A stretch of 64,000 nucleotides of DNA from Ficedula albicollis (lineage: Eukaryota > Chordata > Aves > Passeriformes > Muscicapidae): the NCBI RefSeq assembly GCF_000247815.1, contig NC_021693.1:1177765-1241764 (forward strand). The letters run 5' to 3'. Position numbers and translations under genes: made by a program. The notes under the pieces are model-generated. The model searched no databases and was not told the DNA's origin. It saw only the letters and a list, made by a program, of their open reading frames with translations. Of the stretch, positions 15,701 to 62,904 are shown piece after piece. How positions within the stretch are numbered: position 1 is the first letter of the stretch; each line of letters starts with the position of its first letter.

Positions 15701-16882
15701 GATCTGCATTTCTTGTGATGGTTTAGGTTGGGAAAAAATCCTTGAGATTCCTGAATCCCATTTTATGGGGAGGCAGGAAGGCGCAGGTGGGTTGGAACAC
15801 CCTGGGCACGTTGGGATCTGGGGTAGATCGGCATTTCTTGGGATGGTTTAGGTTGGAAAAAACCCCTCAAGACTCCTGAATGCCATTTTACGGGAAGCAG
15901 GAATGTACAGGTGGGTTGGAACACCCTGAGCTCGTGGGTCAGGGCCCCTCTGAGGCCGTGGCTGTGTTTCCAGGCATCCCCAACCTGATCACAGCCGACA
16001 TGATCAAGGAGGGCGCGGCCGTGATCGACGTGGGCATCACGCGGGTGCAGGACCCCGTCACGGCCCGGCCCCGCCTGGTGGGGGACGTGGATTTCGAAGG
16101 TGAGGAAACGTCTCGATCCTTTTTTTTGGGCCCTGAGGAGGGGGGACGAAGCCTGGTTTGTGTCACTGAGCTCAGGGATCTCCCGTGGGGACGCTCCAGA
16201 GGAGCCTCAGCGCTCGAGTCCCGACCTCTGCTCCAGCCCTGCTCTTGGATTCGACGTTTCCGTGCCAGAAATCAGCTTTTGGGCCTGGCTTTTGGTGCTT
16301 TTGGGCCTGGCTTTTGGTGTTTTTAGAGCGTGGTGCTTTTAGGACTGGCTTTTTGCTGTTTTGGACCCTTGTGCTTCCAGGCCTTGCTTGTTGCTTTTAG
16401 GCTTTGCTTTTTGGCACTTTTGGGCTTGGCTTTTTGGTGTTTTCAGACCTTTGTGCAGCTTGGCCTGGCTTTTTGGTGCTTTCAGGCCTGTTTTTTTCTC
16501 TTATTTTGGACCCTTGTGCTTCCAGGCCTGGCTTGGTGCTTTAGGCCTGGCTTGGCACCTTTCCCCACCCTGCCCTTGGCAGTTAAGCTCCTCTCACAGC
16601 CAGGCTGGACTCACTGGGCCGTGCCCCCCAACCAACAAAAACCCACCTGCACCCCGTTCCCAAAGCCTTAATCCCGACACAACCCACGTGGCTTTAGGCT
16701 GGGAAGCCTGGCCTGGCCCTTAAGCCCAGCTTTTCCCCTCAGGGGTGAGGAAGAAGGCGAGTTACATCACGCCGGTGCCGGGCGGCGTGGGGCCCATGAC
16801 GGTGGCCATGCTGATGAAGAACACCATCATCGCTGCCAAGAAACTGCTGAAACCCCAACAGCTGGAGGCCCTGCCCGCCTAG
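6607..16882 (+). CDS. MTHFD2: MTHFD2, mitochondrial NAD-dependent methylenetetrahydrofolate dehydrogenase/cyclohydrolase (exons 2-8; exon 1 missing)
   Basis: Seven exons join in frame into 308 residues plus stop: 6607-6791, 7482-7604, 10544-10696, 11183-11290, 12887-12979, 15974-16099 and 16743-16882. The enzyme is a mitochondrial matrix bifunctional protein. It oxidises 5,10-methylene-THF with NAD and hydrolyses the methenyl product to 10-formyl-THF. Visible motifs in order are the folate-site [10 protein letters not shown] with the catalytic Tyr and Lys, [28 protein letters not shown], the nucleotide-binding [40 protein letters not shown], and [16 protein letters not shown]. Residues such as [11 protein letters not shown] and [14 protein letters not shown] match MTHFD2 rather than MTHFD2L. 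The neighbour SLC4A5, tail to tail, is also the MTHFD2 neighbour in mammals. The C-terminus ([12 protein letters not shown]) is shorter than I recall for the human protein. The first coding exon, with start codon and transit peptide, is not visible and probably lies under the poly-C run at 4748-5396. Confidence 0.97.
7482..7604 (+). CDS. MTHFD2: MTHFD2 exon 3
   Basis: The acceptor is tgttccag and the donor is G|GTGAGC; the exon enters and leaves in phase 1. It encodes [20 protein letters not shown] and ends [11 protein letters not shown], the conserved substrate-site strand. Confidence 0.95.
8030..10430. repeat. MTHFD2 intron 3 minisatellite (2.4 kb)
   Basis: Units of about 20-24 bp of the form ggtcacaattccagtttga, mixed with gggtcagagctccagtttgg and gtcatagcttgggctcagga. 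Higher-order blocks of several hundred bp are repeated nearly exactly, for example about 9205-9500 and 9485-9780. Confidence 0.85.
10544..10696 (+). CDS. MTHFD2: MTHFD2 exon 4
   Basis: The acceptor is ctgcgcag and the donor is G|GTGAGA. It encodes [20 protein letters not shown], then [20 protein letters not shown] and [11 protein letters not shown]. The Asp of KDVDGFH is the conserved folate-contact residue of the family. A 2.4-kb minisatellite fills most of the intron before it. Confidence 0.95.
10905..11140 (+). mobile_element. CR1 LINE fragment, sense
   Basis: gggaaaggttctgcccccag, then cactgcccagggaatgggca and ggggtgtctgtgcagggctc match the CR1 3' half. The reverse of the same part is at 13180-13475 and 32165-32370. 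Confidence 0.6.
11183..11290 (+). CDS. MTHFD2: MTHFD2 exon 5 (NAD-binding fold)
   Basis: The acceptor is cccctgcag and the donor is G|GTAGGG. It encodes [20 protein letters not shown] followed by [16 protein letters not shown]. This is the dinucleotide-binding segment, whose GRSKNVGMP motif identifies the methylene-THF dehydrogenase family. Confidence 0.95.
11325..11575. repeat. 52-bp minisatellite, about 4.7 copies
   Basis: The unit is ctcccaactctgctctttaa, ctcctgaagcactcccagga, then gttccgaaggac. It begins just after the exon 5 donor of MTHFD2. Confidence 0.85.
11615..12040 (-). mobile_element. Diverged CR1 LINE fragment, antisense
   Basis: It has the CR1 word order in reverse: gttcgggttggaaacggtct, catgggcacttcc, gaacctcccctggcacagct, ggaggctgttcctgttccct, then gagcctccttcagtgactc. 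It is quite degraded. Confidence 0.5.
12060..12880. repeat. Less GC-rich stretch with 58-bp and 125-bp tandem duplications
   Basis: A 58-bp unit is doubled at 12213-12270 and 12271-12328, and a 125-bp unit at 12614-12738 and 12739-12848. The stretch is AT-richer than its surroundings and could be an old retroviral LTR, but no LTR ends or target duplications were found. Confidence 0.6.
12887..12979 (+). CDS. MTHFD2: MTHFD2 exon 6
   Basis: The acceptor is tccccgcag and the donor is G|GTGAGG. It encodes [20 protein letters not shown] then [11 protein letters not shown]. The TVTISHR stretch includes an arginine that in MTHFD2 contributes to NAD, phosphate and magnesium binding; that role is from family knowledge. 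Confidence 0.95.
13180..13475 (-). mobile_element. CR1 LINE fragment, antisense, internally duplicated
   Basis: catggatccagccctggccc and acagacaccccaaaatccca occur repeatedly, ending in ggggctgtgcccattccctg. It is the reverse of the element at 10905. Confidence 0.6.
14000..14215 (-). mobile_element. CR1 LINE 3' fragment, antisense
   Basis: aaggaccttaaagatcaccc, then ctgttccaaccccctgcaca and cttccaggcatggggcagcc match the CR1 3' end in reverse. Confidence 0.7.
14225..15945. repeat. MTHFD2 intron 6 array of about 120-bp monomers in a 733-bp higher-order repeat
   Basis: Monomers carry gcatttcttgggatggttta, ggttggaaaaaacccttaa, then gaagcaggaaggcgcaggtg and ggttggaacatcctgggaa. The block from about 14360 recurs 733 bp later almost unchanged. 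The words resemble the CR1 3' end, which may be the source. Confidence 0.85.
15974..16099 (+). CDS. MTHFD2: MTHFD2 exon 7
   Basis: The acceptor is gtgtttccag and the donor is G|GTGAGG. It encodes [20 protein letters not shown], then [20 protein letters not shown] and FE. Splice phases match the neighbouring exons. Confidence 0.95.
16743..16882 (+). CDS. MTHFD2: MTHFD2 exon 8 with stop codon
   Basis: The acceptor is ttcccctcag. It encodes [20 protein letters not shown], then [20 protein letters not shown] and LEALPA, with the TAG stop at 16880-16882. [12 protein letters not shown] is the C-terminal signature of the family. Confidence 0.96.
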
Positions 16883-18460
<1,578 letters not shown>

Positions 18461-18529
18461 TAAGACATTCCAGACTGACTCCCCAACAGGCCGATAAAAA
18501 AATGCAATATTTTTTATTTATTGTCTCGC

Positions 18530-18790
18530 ACGTGGGGCTTTTCCCCACTCGCAGGTCACAGGTATTTATTGGAGGCGTGGCTGGGCTGGGATTATCCAAA
18601 CTCCCTCGCACGTGGGGCTTTTCCCCACTCGCAGGTCACAGGTATTTATTGGAAGCGTGGCTGGGCTGGGATTATCCAAACTCCTTCTGCTTTGTGTTTG
18701 AGCTGGGATTATCCAAACTCCTTTTTGTGTTTGAGCTGGGATTATCCACACTCCTGTTTGTGTTTGAGCTGGGACTACCCACGCTCCTGA
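18530..18790. repeat. Tandem duplication (about 79 bp twice) and 37-bp repeats
   Basis: ctcgcacgtggggcttttcc with ccactcgcaggtcacaggta is duplicated. It is followed by repeats of ttgtgtttgagctgggatta. Confidence 0.8.
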
Positions 18791-19124
18791 GCCAGCCCAG
18801 CCCGTGCAGGAGCTGCTGGGGCTCCTGGCAATCCCAGCAATCCCATGGGATTCTCACCTCGATGCTTCTGTTCTCCAAATCCCGCCATTCCCAATTCCCT
18901 CCTCGCTGCTGGGTGTTTAGTTTAAGCTCTTCTGTAGAGGAATTACTTGAAAAAAAAAAAAAATTCAAATGAAAGCCATATTTGTGTCCTGGGCCTGCAC
19001 AGGCCCTGGGCTGGTGTAACATGTTCTGGAGTGCAGCTAGGCTGAGCTTTTTTGCTCTTTGGATTGTGAATTTTTTAAAAGCCTTTTTTTTTCCTTTTTT
19101 CCTTTTTTTCTTTTTTTTTTTTTT

Positions 19125-19658
<534 letters not shown>

Positions 19659-19671
19659 TTTTTTCCTAACC

Positions 19672-19853
19672 AAAGAACATCTTGGGGGGTGTGGGTGGGG
19701 GTGGAGGTTTCCTGCACTGTGTTGTAAAGTGTGAGTGCTCAGTGAGTAGTGCAGGCTGGCTAAAAGAACATCTTGGGGGGTGTGGGTGGGGGTGGAGGTT
19801 TCCTGCACTGTGTTGTAAAGTGTGAGTGCTCAGTGAGTAGTGCAGGCTGGCTA
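19672..19853. repeat. 91-bp tandem duplication
   Basis: Two nearly identical copies beginning aaagaacatcttggggggtg. The second ends at the candidate MTHFD2 poly(A) signal. Confidence 0.85.
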
Positions 19854-19859
19854 AATAAA
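19854..19859 (+). terminator. MTHFD2: Candidate MTHFD2 polyadenylation signal
   Basis: AATAAA is followed about 14 nt later by an A-rich stretch and then a T/G-rich stretch (tttttgtgcc). It is the best plus-strand signal after the MTHFD2 stop and would give a 3' UTR of roughly 1.5 kb once the two poly-C runs are discounted. The A-rich stretch could also be genomic. Confidence 0.4.
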
Positions 19860-20389
19860 GCGTGAGGAAGACAAAAAAAAAAAAAATCCTTTTTGTGCCC
19901 TGATTATTAATAATTACTGAGCAATTATTTCACTTCTGGAAATGAGCAGGGGTTGTTTGAAAGCCTTTGTGAGCTGCCTCTGAGCAGGGCTCCCACCCAG
20001 AGAGACAAAACTGCTCCACCTGGGCTGAAAAGTGGGAAAATCCCATCCTTTCCTGCCTGGACTAATCCTGCCCAGCTTCCTGAGTGTTTCCTGGCTAAAT
20101 CCACAGCGGAGGACGAAGGAATTTGTTTGCAGGCTCTGATTATTCCCTGCAGGATAAATCTTGGGCTCTTCCTCTTCCCAGAGGAGCTGATCCCACCTTT
20201 CTCAGAGCAGGAAAGGTTTGTTGTGACGCCAGACTCGACAGTCTCAAAGGTTTTATTCTGATTTTTAGGGTTCCAAAAGGCTGGAGCAGCAGCCCCCAGC
20301 ACTGATCTCCTCCTGCCAAAACCCCGTGGGGAGGGAAATTTGGGATTCCCAGAAACACACGGAGAGCTGGGACTCGTGGAAACGAGGTT

Positions 20390-20395
20390 TTTATT
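20390..20395 (-). terminator. SLC4A5: Candidate SLC4A5 polyadenylation signal
   Basis: On the minus strand this reads AATAAAA, with a GT-rich element (ccgtgtgtttctggg) about 30-50 nt further on. Other minus-strand AATAAA matches occur at 20252-20257 and as a doubled AATAAATAAA at 18513-18522, so the true end is uncertain. Any of these would place the SLC4A5 3' end close to, or overlapping, that of MTHFD2. Confidence 0.35.
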
Positions 20396-20489
20396 AGGTT
20401 GTATCACCGAGAAATACAAAATGGTTCAAGTGGTGCCGTGCTGGAGGCGGCCGAGCTGAGGCTGCTGAGCTTTGTACAAAAAAACCAAA

Positions 20490-20770
20490 AACTTCTTGGG
20501 GAGCTGTGCTTAAAAAGGGACAGACTGAGCCCAAAGCAGCCTGCAGGGGTTTGAGCTTTGCTTAAAAAGGGACAAACTGAGCCCAGAGCAGCCTGCAGGG
20601 GTTTGAGCTTTGCCAAAAAAGGGACAAAGTGAGCCCAGAACAGCCTGCAGGGGTTTGAGCTTTGCTTAAAAAGGGACAAACTGAGCCCAGAGCAGCCTGC
20701 AGGGGTTTGAGCTCTGCCAGAGAAGGGACAGACTGAGCCCAGAGCAGCCTGCAGGGGTTTCAGTGGTTTC
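20490..20770. repeat. 52-bp minisatellite
   Basis: gggacaaactgagcccagag, cagcctgcaggggtttgagc, then tttgcttaaaaa, about five copies. Confidence 0.85.
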
Positions 20771-21009
20771 CCCAAGCCTGGGAAGCAGAGAAAAGCGAGT
20801 CAGGTGCAGGATGAAAATGTCAGAGCCCAGCTGGAGCCGCTGCAGCGAGCACAGGGTGGGGACAGGAGCACGAGGGAACCTCTCGAGTTCTGGGTGCCAG
20901 GGCACTGCCAGGTGTGCCAGGAGCTGCCAGAACCAAAAACTGGGTATGGGAAATGACCGTCGAGTCTCTGTGGGGTTTGAGTATTTACAGGGGTTGGCCT
21001 GTGCCCAGT

Positions 21010-21250
21010 TCAGACCAGTTTGAACTGTGTGACTGGTCCCAGTGTGTGACTGGTCCCAGTTGCAGTGTTTAACTGGTGTCCCAGTGTGTGACTGGTCCCT
21101 GCTGCAGTGTTGAACTGGTCCCAGTTTGCAGTGTTTCACTGATCCCAGTTGCAATATTGAGCTGGTCCCAGTTGCAGTGCTGAACTGGCCCCAGTTGCAG
21201 TGTTTAACTGGTCCCAGTTGCAGTGCTGAACTGGTGTCCCAGTGCTGCTG
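21010..21250. repeat. Roughly 24-bp minisatellite
   Basis: Degenerate units of actggtcccagttgcagtgt. Confidence 0.75.
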
Positions 21251-21400
21251 GTGTGAGTGTCAGGTTAGTTCTGCTCACGGGAAGGGCCTGGGGGCTCTGG
21301 GAGGGAGCAGAACTGAAGGGTTCATCCAGGAGAAATGGGGAGAACGTTGATTTGAGGGGAGCAGTGTTCCTAACCCGCAGCTGGGCCTGGGCCATGGGTG

Positions 21401-21416
21401 GACGCTCTTCCGATCT
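21401..21416 (+). other. Illumina adapter remnant
   Basis: gacgctcttccgatct is the last 16 nt of the Illumina TruSeq universal adapter / read 1 primer site. The 24 bp before it (21378-21401) are repeated just after it (21418-21441), so the adapter lies at a false join. Confidence 0.92.
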
Positions 21417-21639
21417 ACAGCTGGGCCTGGGCCATGGGTGGAAAAAAACCCTGTAAAGCCTCAGCACTGCTGGAAAAAGGGCAGAGCCAGCCCCAGCTCA
21501 GCCTGGACCCCGAGCTGCTCCTTTCTGGGTGGGAAGAGCCCCTGGGGACCCCAAAATACTGTTGGGTGGAACTGGGAGCACTGGGGGGCATGGGGCTGGG
21601 GTGGGAGCGGAGCCCCTGGGCAGCAGAGCCTGAGGGAAT

Positions 21640-21985
21640 CCCTGGATTCCACAGCCAGGGGATTTCTCCAGCCATGAGATTCCTGCAGGGAGAATCCCTG
21701 GATTCCCCAGCCAGAGGATTCCTGCAGGGAGAATCCCTGGATTCCCCCAGCCAGGAGGTTCCTGCAGGGAGAATCCTGGGATTCATCCAGCCAGGAGATT
21801 CCTCCAGAGGGAGAATCCCTGGGATTCCCTGGCCAGGAGATTCCTGCAGGGTGAATCCCTGGATTCCCCCAGCCAGGAGGTTCCTCCAGAGGGAGAATCC
21901 TGGGATTCCCTGGCCAGGAGATTCTCCAGAGGGAGAACCCTGGGGTTCCCCCAGCCAGGGGATTCCTGCAGGGAGAGAAGGGCTG
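21640..21985. repeat. Roughly 40-bp minisatellite
   Basis: Units of agattcctgcagggagaatc then cctggattcccccagccagg, about nine copies. Confidence 0.8.
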
Positions 21986-22079
21986 GAGGAGAGCTGGGGC
22001 TGGGAGAGGTCAGGGGTGAGGATGTGGGGTGGGCGACCAAAGGGGTTCACTGCAGCCACTGTTCCCATTTCCTTTCAAA

Positions 22080-22670
22080 AACCAGCCTGGATTCCATCAG
22101 GAACCATTCCTGACTCCCTCAGGAACCATTTCCAACTCGCTGCACAAACCATTCCTGATTCCCTGCACAAACCATCCTAAATTCTGTCAGAAACCCATTC
22201 CTGATTCTCTCAGGAACCAATCCCGACTCCCTGCAGGAGCCAGGGCCCCATTCCCTGCCCGCTTGTCCCCCTTTGTTGCCCTCAGGTGGTAAAACCCTTC
22301 ACCCTGAGCTGCTCCTCCTCCTTCCCTTCCCTCCCTGGGCACCGGCTTCTCTCCATTCTGCCCTGCCTCTTTTTCCTCCCCATCCCAGGAGCTTCCTCCT
22401 CTTCATCCCCATCCTGTCCTGCTTCCTCCTCCTCATCCCCATCCCAGGAGCTTCTTCTTCTTCATCCCCATCCCAGCTGCTTCCTCTTCATCCCCATCCC
22501 AGGAGCTTCTTCTTCTTCATCCCCATCCTGTCCTGCCTCCTCCTCTACATCCTCATCCCACATGCTTCCTCTTCCTCATCCCAGGAGCCAATCTTCTTCT
22601 TCATCCTCATCCCAGGTACTTCCTCCTCTTCATCCCCATCCTGCTGTTCTTCCTCCTCCTCCCTGTCCCA
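22080..22670. repeat. Two short-unit repeats, pyrimidine-rich second half
   Basis: 22080-22235 holds units like aaccattcctgattccctca. 22370-22665 holds ttcctcttcatccccatccc units. No gene is seen. Confidence 0.75.
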
Positions 22671-22964
22671 GCACAGTCGGGTTCCTCCAGCCCCGCTGCC
22701 ACCCCCAGGCTGCCCAGCAGGGTTTGGACCAGCCCCTTTTTGACCCACACCCTCCAAGTCACCCCATTCCCCCCACAGGATGGGAATCTCCAAGAGCCAC
22801 GTGGTGATTCCAGGGGTCTGGGAGCAGGGATGTGCTCTCCCCATCCCACAAACCTCCTCCCACCCCAAAAGCCCCCCAGATCATCCCCCTTTTCCATTGG
22901 CACATCCCGGCACTCCCACAGCCCTGAGCACCTGCAGCTCCTCCAGCCCAGCAGCCAGAGTGGG

Positions 22965-23820
22965 GCCAAAATCACCAATTCCACCATTCTGGGGCCAAAT
23001 TCACCAATTCTACCTTCCAGGCAAAAATCACCAATTTCACCTTTCTGGGGCCAAAATCACCAATTCTGTCTTTCCACGGCCAAAATTACCAATCCCTTCT
23101 TTCTGGGGCCAAAATCACCAATCCCTTGTGTCTGGTGCCAAAATCACCGATACCACCTTTCCTGGGCCAAAATCACTGATTCTGCCTTTTTGGGGCTAAA
23201 ATCAGCAATTCCACCTTTCTGGGCTAAAATCACCAATTTCACGTTTCTGGGGCCAAAATCACCAATACCGCCTTTTCAGGGCTACAATCAGCAATTTTAC
23301 CTTTCCTGGACCAAAACTACCAATCTTACATTTCCAGGGGCCAAAATTACCGATTCCACCTTTTCAGGATCAAAATCACTGATTCCACCCTCCCGAGGAC
23401 AAAAATCACCAATTTCACTTCTCTGGGGTCAAAATCACCCATTCCACCTTTCCAGGCCAAAATCACCAATTTCACTTTTCTGGGGTCAAAATCACCGATT
23501 CCACCTTTTCAGGCCAAAATCACCAATTTCACTTTTCTGGGGTCAAAATCACCGATTCCACCTTTCCTCCGATCTCACCGATTCCACCTTTCCAGGCCAA
23601 AATCACCAATTTCACTTTTCTGGTGCCAAAATCACCGATTCCACCTTTCCTGGGCCAAAATCACTGATTCTGCCTTTTTGGGGCCAAAATCACCGATTCT
23701 GCCTTTTTGGGGCCAAAATCACCAATCCCACCTTTCTGGGGCTAAAAATCCCCACCTTTTCAAGGTTGCAATCAGCAATTCCACATTTCTGGGGTCAAAA
23801 ATCACCGATTCCACCATTCC
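22965..23820. repeat. 28-bp minisatellite (ccaaaatcaccgattccacc)
   Basis: About 30 degenerate units of the form ccaaaatcaccaatttcact then tttctgggg. The same family reappears at 25895-26510 in the last SLC4A5 introns. tccgatct at 23568-23575 interrupts one unit. Confidence 0.85.
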
Positions 23821-24032
23821 GGCCCCGTTTCGCCGCCAGCGGCGTTGCCTTCTCCCAGCGGGAAGAGAGGGGAATTCCGGAGCGCGCGACCCTAAAATCT
23901 GCCGGAGCGCCGGGACCGCCGGGGCCTCGTGTGTCCGGCAGAGAGAAATGAACCCAATTTCCTTTATATATATATATGAATACGGCGCTATCGATATATA
24001 TATATAAATCAACGGCTCGGCGGCACCGCGGG

Positions 24033-57790
<33,758 letters not shown>

Positions 57791-57813
57791 CTGCCAGGGA
57801 AAAAAAAAAAAAA

Positions 57814-57815
<2 letters not shown>

Positions 57816-57845
<30 letters not shown>
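57816..57845 (+). other. Poly-C run, 30 bp, between two A tracts
   Basis: A tracts lie on both sides, 26 bp from the acceptor of SLC4A5 exon 57661-57790. Confidence 0.8.
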
Positions 57846-57849
<4 letters not shown>

Positions 57850-57855
<6 letters not shown>

Positions 57856-58309
57856 AAAAAAAGAGACGGAATTCCATGGAGAACAGGATGATCCCGCTCC
57901 ATTCCCACCGAAAAAGGCCCCCGAGGGTGGTTCGGGGTCACCAAAAAAAGGGATAAAAATAGAGGGAAATGTTTAAGGGGAGGGATGGGGGAGCTGCAAA
58001 ACGATCCCGTCCCGAATTCCCTGTGGGAAGAGATGCGGGATGCTGGGGAAAGGAGGAGTGGGTAAAGGTCCAGGAACCAATTCCCAACAAATTCCCCTTT
58101 CCACGAGTTCCCTGGAAAGGAAGTTTCCTGTTTTTCTGTTTCCTGTTTTCCCCACATTTTTCCTTCCCATGGATCCCGTTTTTCCAGGCTCCATCACAAC
58201 CCAACCCCTCCAGCACAGCACGTCGGGATTTCCCACTTTTCCAGCTGCATTCCTGAGGGGAAGCGGGGCAAGGACACAAATCCACCATTCCCCCCCCCCC
58301 CCCCCCCCC

Positions 58310-58352
<43 letters not shown>

Positions 58353-59160
58353 CTGCCGAAAACCGGGATGGGGCATTTATGGCCTCCTGCTCCCTGTGGA
58401 GCAATCTGGGAATGGGATTGGGATCACAGAACCCTCCAGGTGGGAAAAGGCTTTTCCATCCCAGCACATTCCCGGTGCCCACGGGAGGGTGACAAACTCC
58501 CAGGGGGGAATAAAGAAAGTTGGATTTGCTCTTAACCCTCTCCATCCTCGGGGTTTTTTCCAGCAAAACTTCCCAGTTTTGGTGGATCTGGGGAGAAATT
58601 CAAGCCCTGGGTGGGGTAGAGATGGGGATGAGCCCCCGATGCTCCAAGGAAGAGGTGAAAATCCACCTGAAATCCATGGAAATGGGGCGTTTGGAATTGA
58701 ATCCTGCATTTCCTAATTCAGCAGAAATGATCCATGCTTGCAAAATGGGAATTTTTGGAGAAAATCCTCCTTTTCTCCAAGATGGGAATAACAAAGTTGG
58801 GTAATGCAGCACTTAAAACCATCAGGGAATTAAATTGCCATGGATAAATGGAGGGAAAAATGGGAATATTGTCCTTTTCCGTGGCAATGGTGTATTTGGA
58901 ATACAATTCTACATCTCCCAGCACAGCAGGAATGATCCAGGCTGGAAAAATGGGAATTTTTGAACAAAATCCTCCTTTTCTCCAAGCTGGAAATAACAAA
59001 GTTGGGTAATGCAGCACTTAAAAAAATCAGGAAATTAAATTGCCGTGAATAAATGCAGAGGAAAATGGGAATTTTGTCCCTTTTCCTGCACAAAGCAGAT
59101 GAGCCCAGGCCCCAAAAGAAGAGGATGTCCCTTTAGGCTGAGCCTGCTTAAACAACTTAA
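57850..59160. repeat. Non-coding upstream part of SLC4A5 with a roughly 210-bp repeat
   Basis: No exon is recognised. Around 58730-58860 and 58940-59060 the words gggaataacaaagttgggta and atgcagcacttaaaa recur in two copies. Confidence 0.6.
58290..58352 (+). other. Poly-C run (28 bp) joined to poly-T (35 bp)
   Basis: C from 58290 to 58317, then T to 58352, with no transition bases. Confidence 0.8.
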
Positions 59161-59424
59161 GCCCCTCTAAGCCGAGCCCAAAGCCCCGCAGTCCAGCCCT
59201 GCTGCCATTCCCATAAATCTGTTATTATGATTATTAATTAATATTCCCGGGAATTTTGGAGCTGGGCTCCGTGCCTGGAGGGTTTCAGGCTCCCTAAGCC
59301 TGGCGGTTGTTCTCGGAAAAGGGATGAAATGGGGTGAAATTCTGGTCAACCTCCCCCTGCCAAACCTGAAACTCCCAAAAAATCCCAAATTTGAGGAGTT
59401 AAACCACAAAAAAAAAAAAAAAAA

Positions 59425-60687
<1,263 letters not shown>

Positions 60688-60757
<70 letters not shown>
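60688..60757 (+). other. Poly-C run, 70 bp
   Basis: Pure C followed by an A-rich stretch. Confidence 0.85.
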
Positions 60758-61345
<588 letters not shown>

Positions 61346-61357
61346 GCCTGAGGGGGT

Positions 61358-61439
61358 TTTTTTGGTCCATAAAATGAATTTTGCTGTCCAAGCCCACAGA
61401 GCAGCCTGGAGTTATCCCTGATAGGCGTTTGGTGCCTGT

Positions 61440-61445
<6 letters not shown>
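61358..61445 (-). repeat. Dispersed repeat, copy 2 of an inverted pair
   Basis: The minus strand here reads nearly the same as 26131-26217. It sits between two poly-C runs. Confidence 0.8.
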
Positions 61446-62530
<1,085 letters not shown>

Positions 62531-62600
62531 GACGTGCTCCTGCTCCCGCCTCCGCCGAGGGCACGAAGGAGCCGCCAGCGAATAAAAAACCTCTTCCCGT

Positions 62601-62657
<57 letters not shown>

Positions 62658-62687
<30 letters not shown>
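62658..62687 (+). other. Poly-C run, 30 bp, between two A tracts
   Basis: A tracts of about 55 and 23 bp flank it, the same pattern as at 57816 and 59427. Confidence 0.8.
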
Positions 62688-62697
<10 letters not shown>

Positions 62698-62904
62698 AAA
62701 AAAAAAAAAACAAACCAAACTGGAAAACCTCGGCTCCCGAAGGGAAAAGCGGAGCCGCCCCCCTGGGCCTGAACCCGAATGCAAATTTTCAGCGGGGGGT
62801 TTGGAAAAATCCCAGCCCATGGAAGGGCTCGGCAGCCGCGTTCCCCTGCGAAATGCTAATCTTCCCTAAGGAGATTTCCCTGGAGCAGCAAAACCCGTCG
62901 GGAA

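Noticed and set aside
6607..16882. MTHFD2L as the identity of the plus-strand gene
   Set aside because: Residues at many positions (for example [25 protein letters not shown]) match MTHFD2 instead, and the neighbour is SLC4A5.
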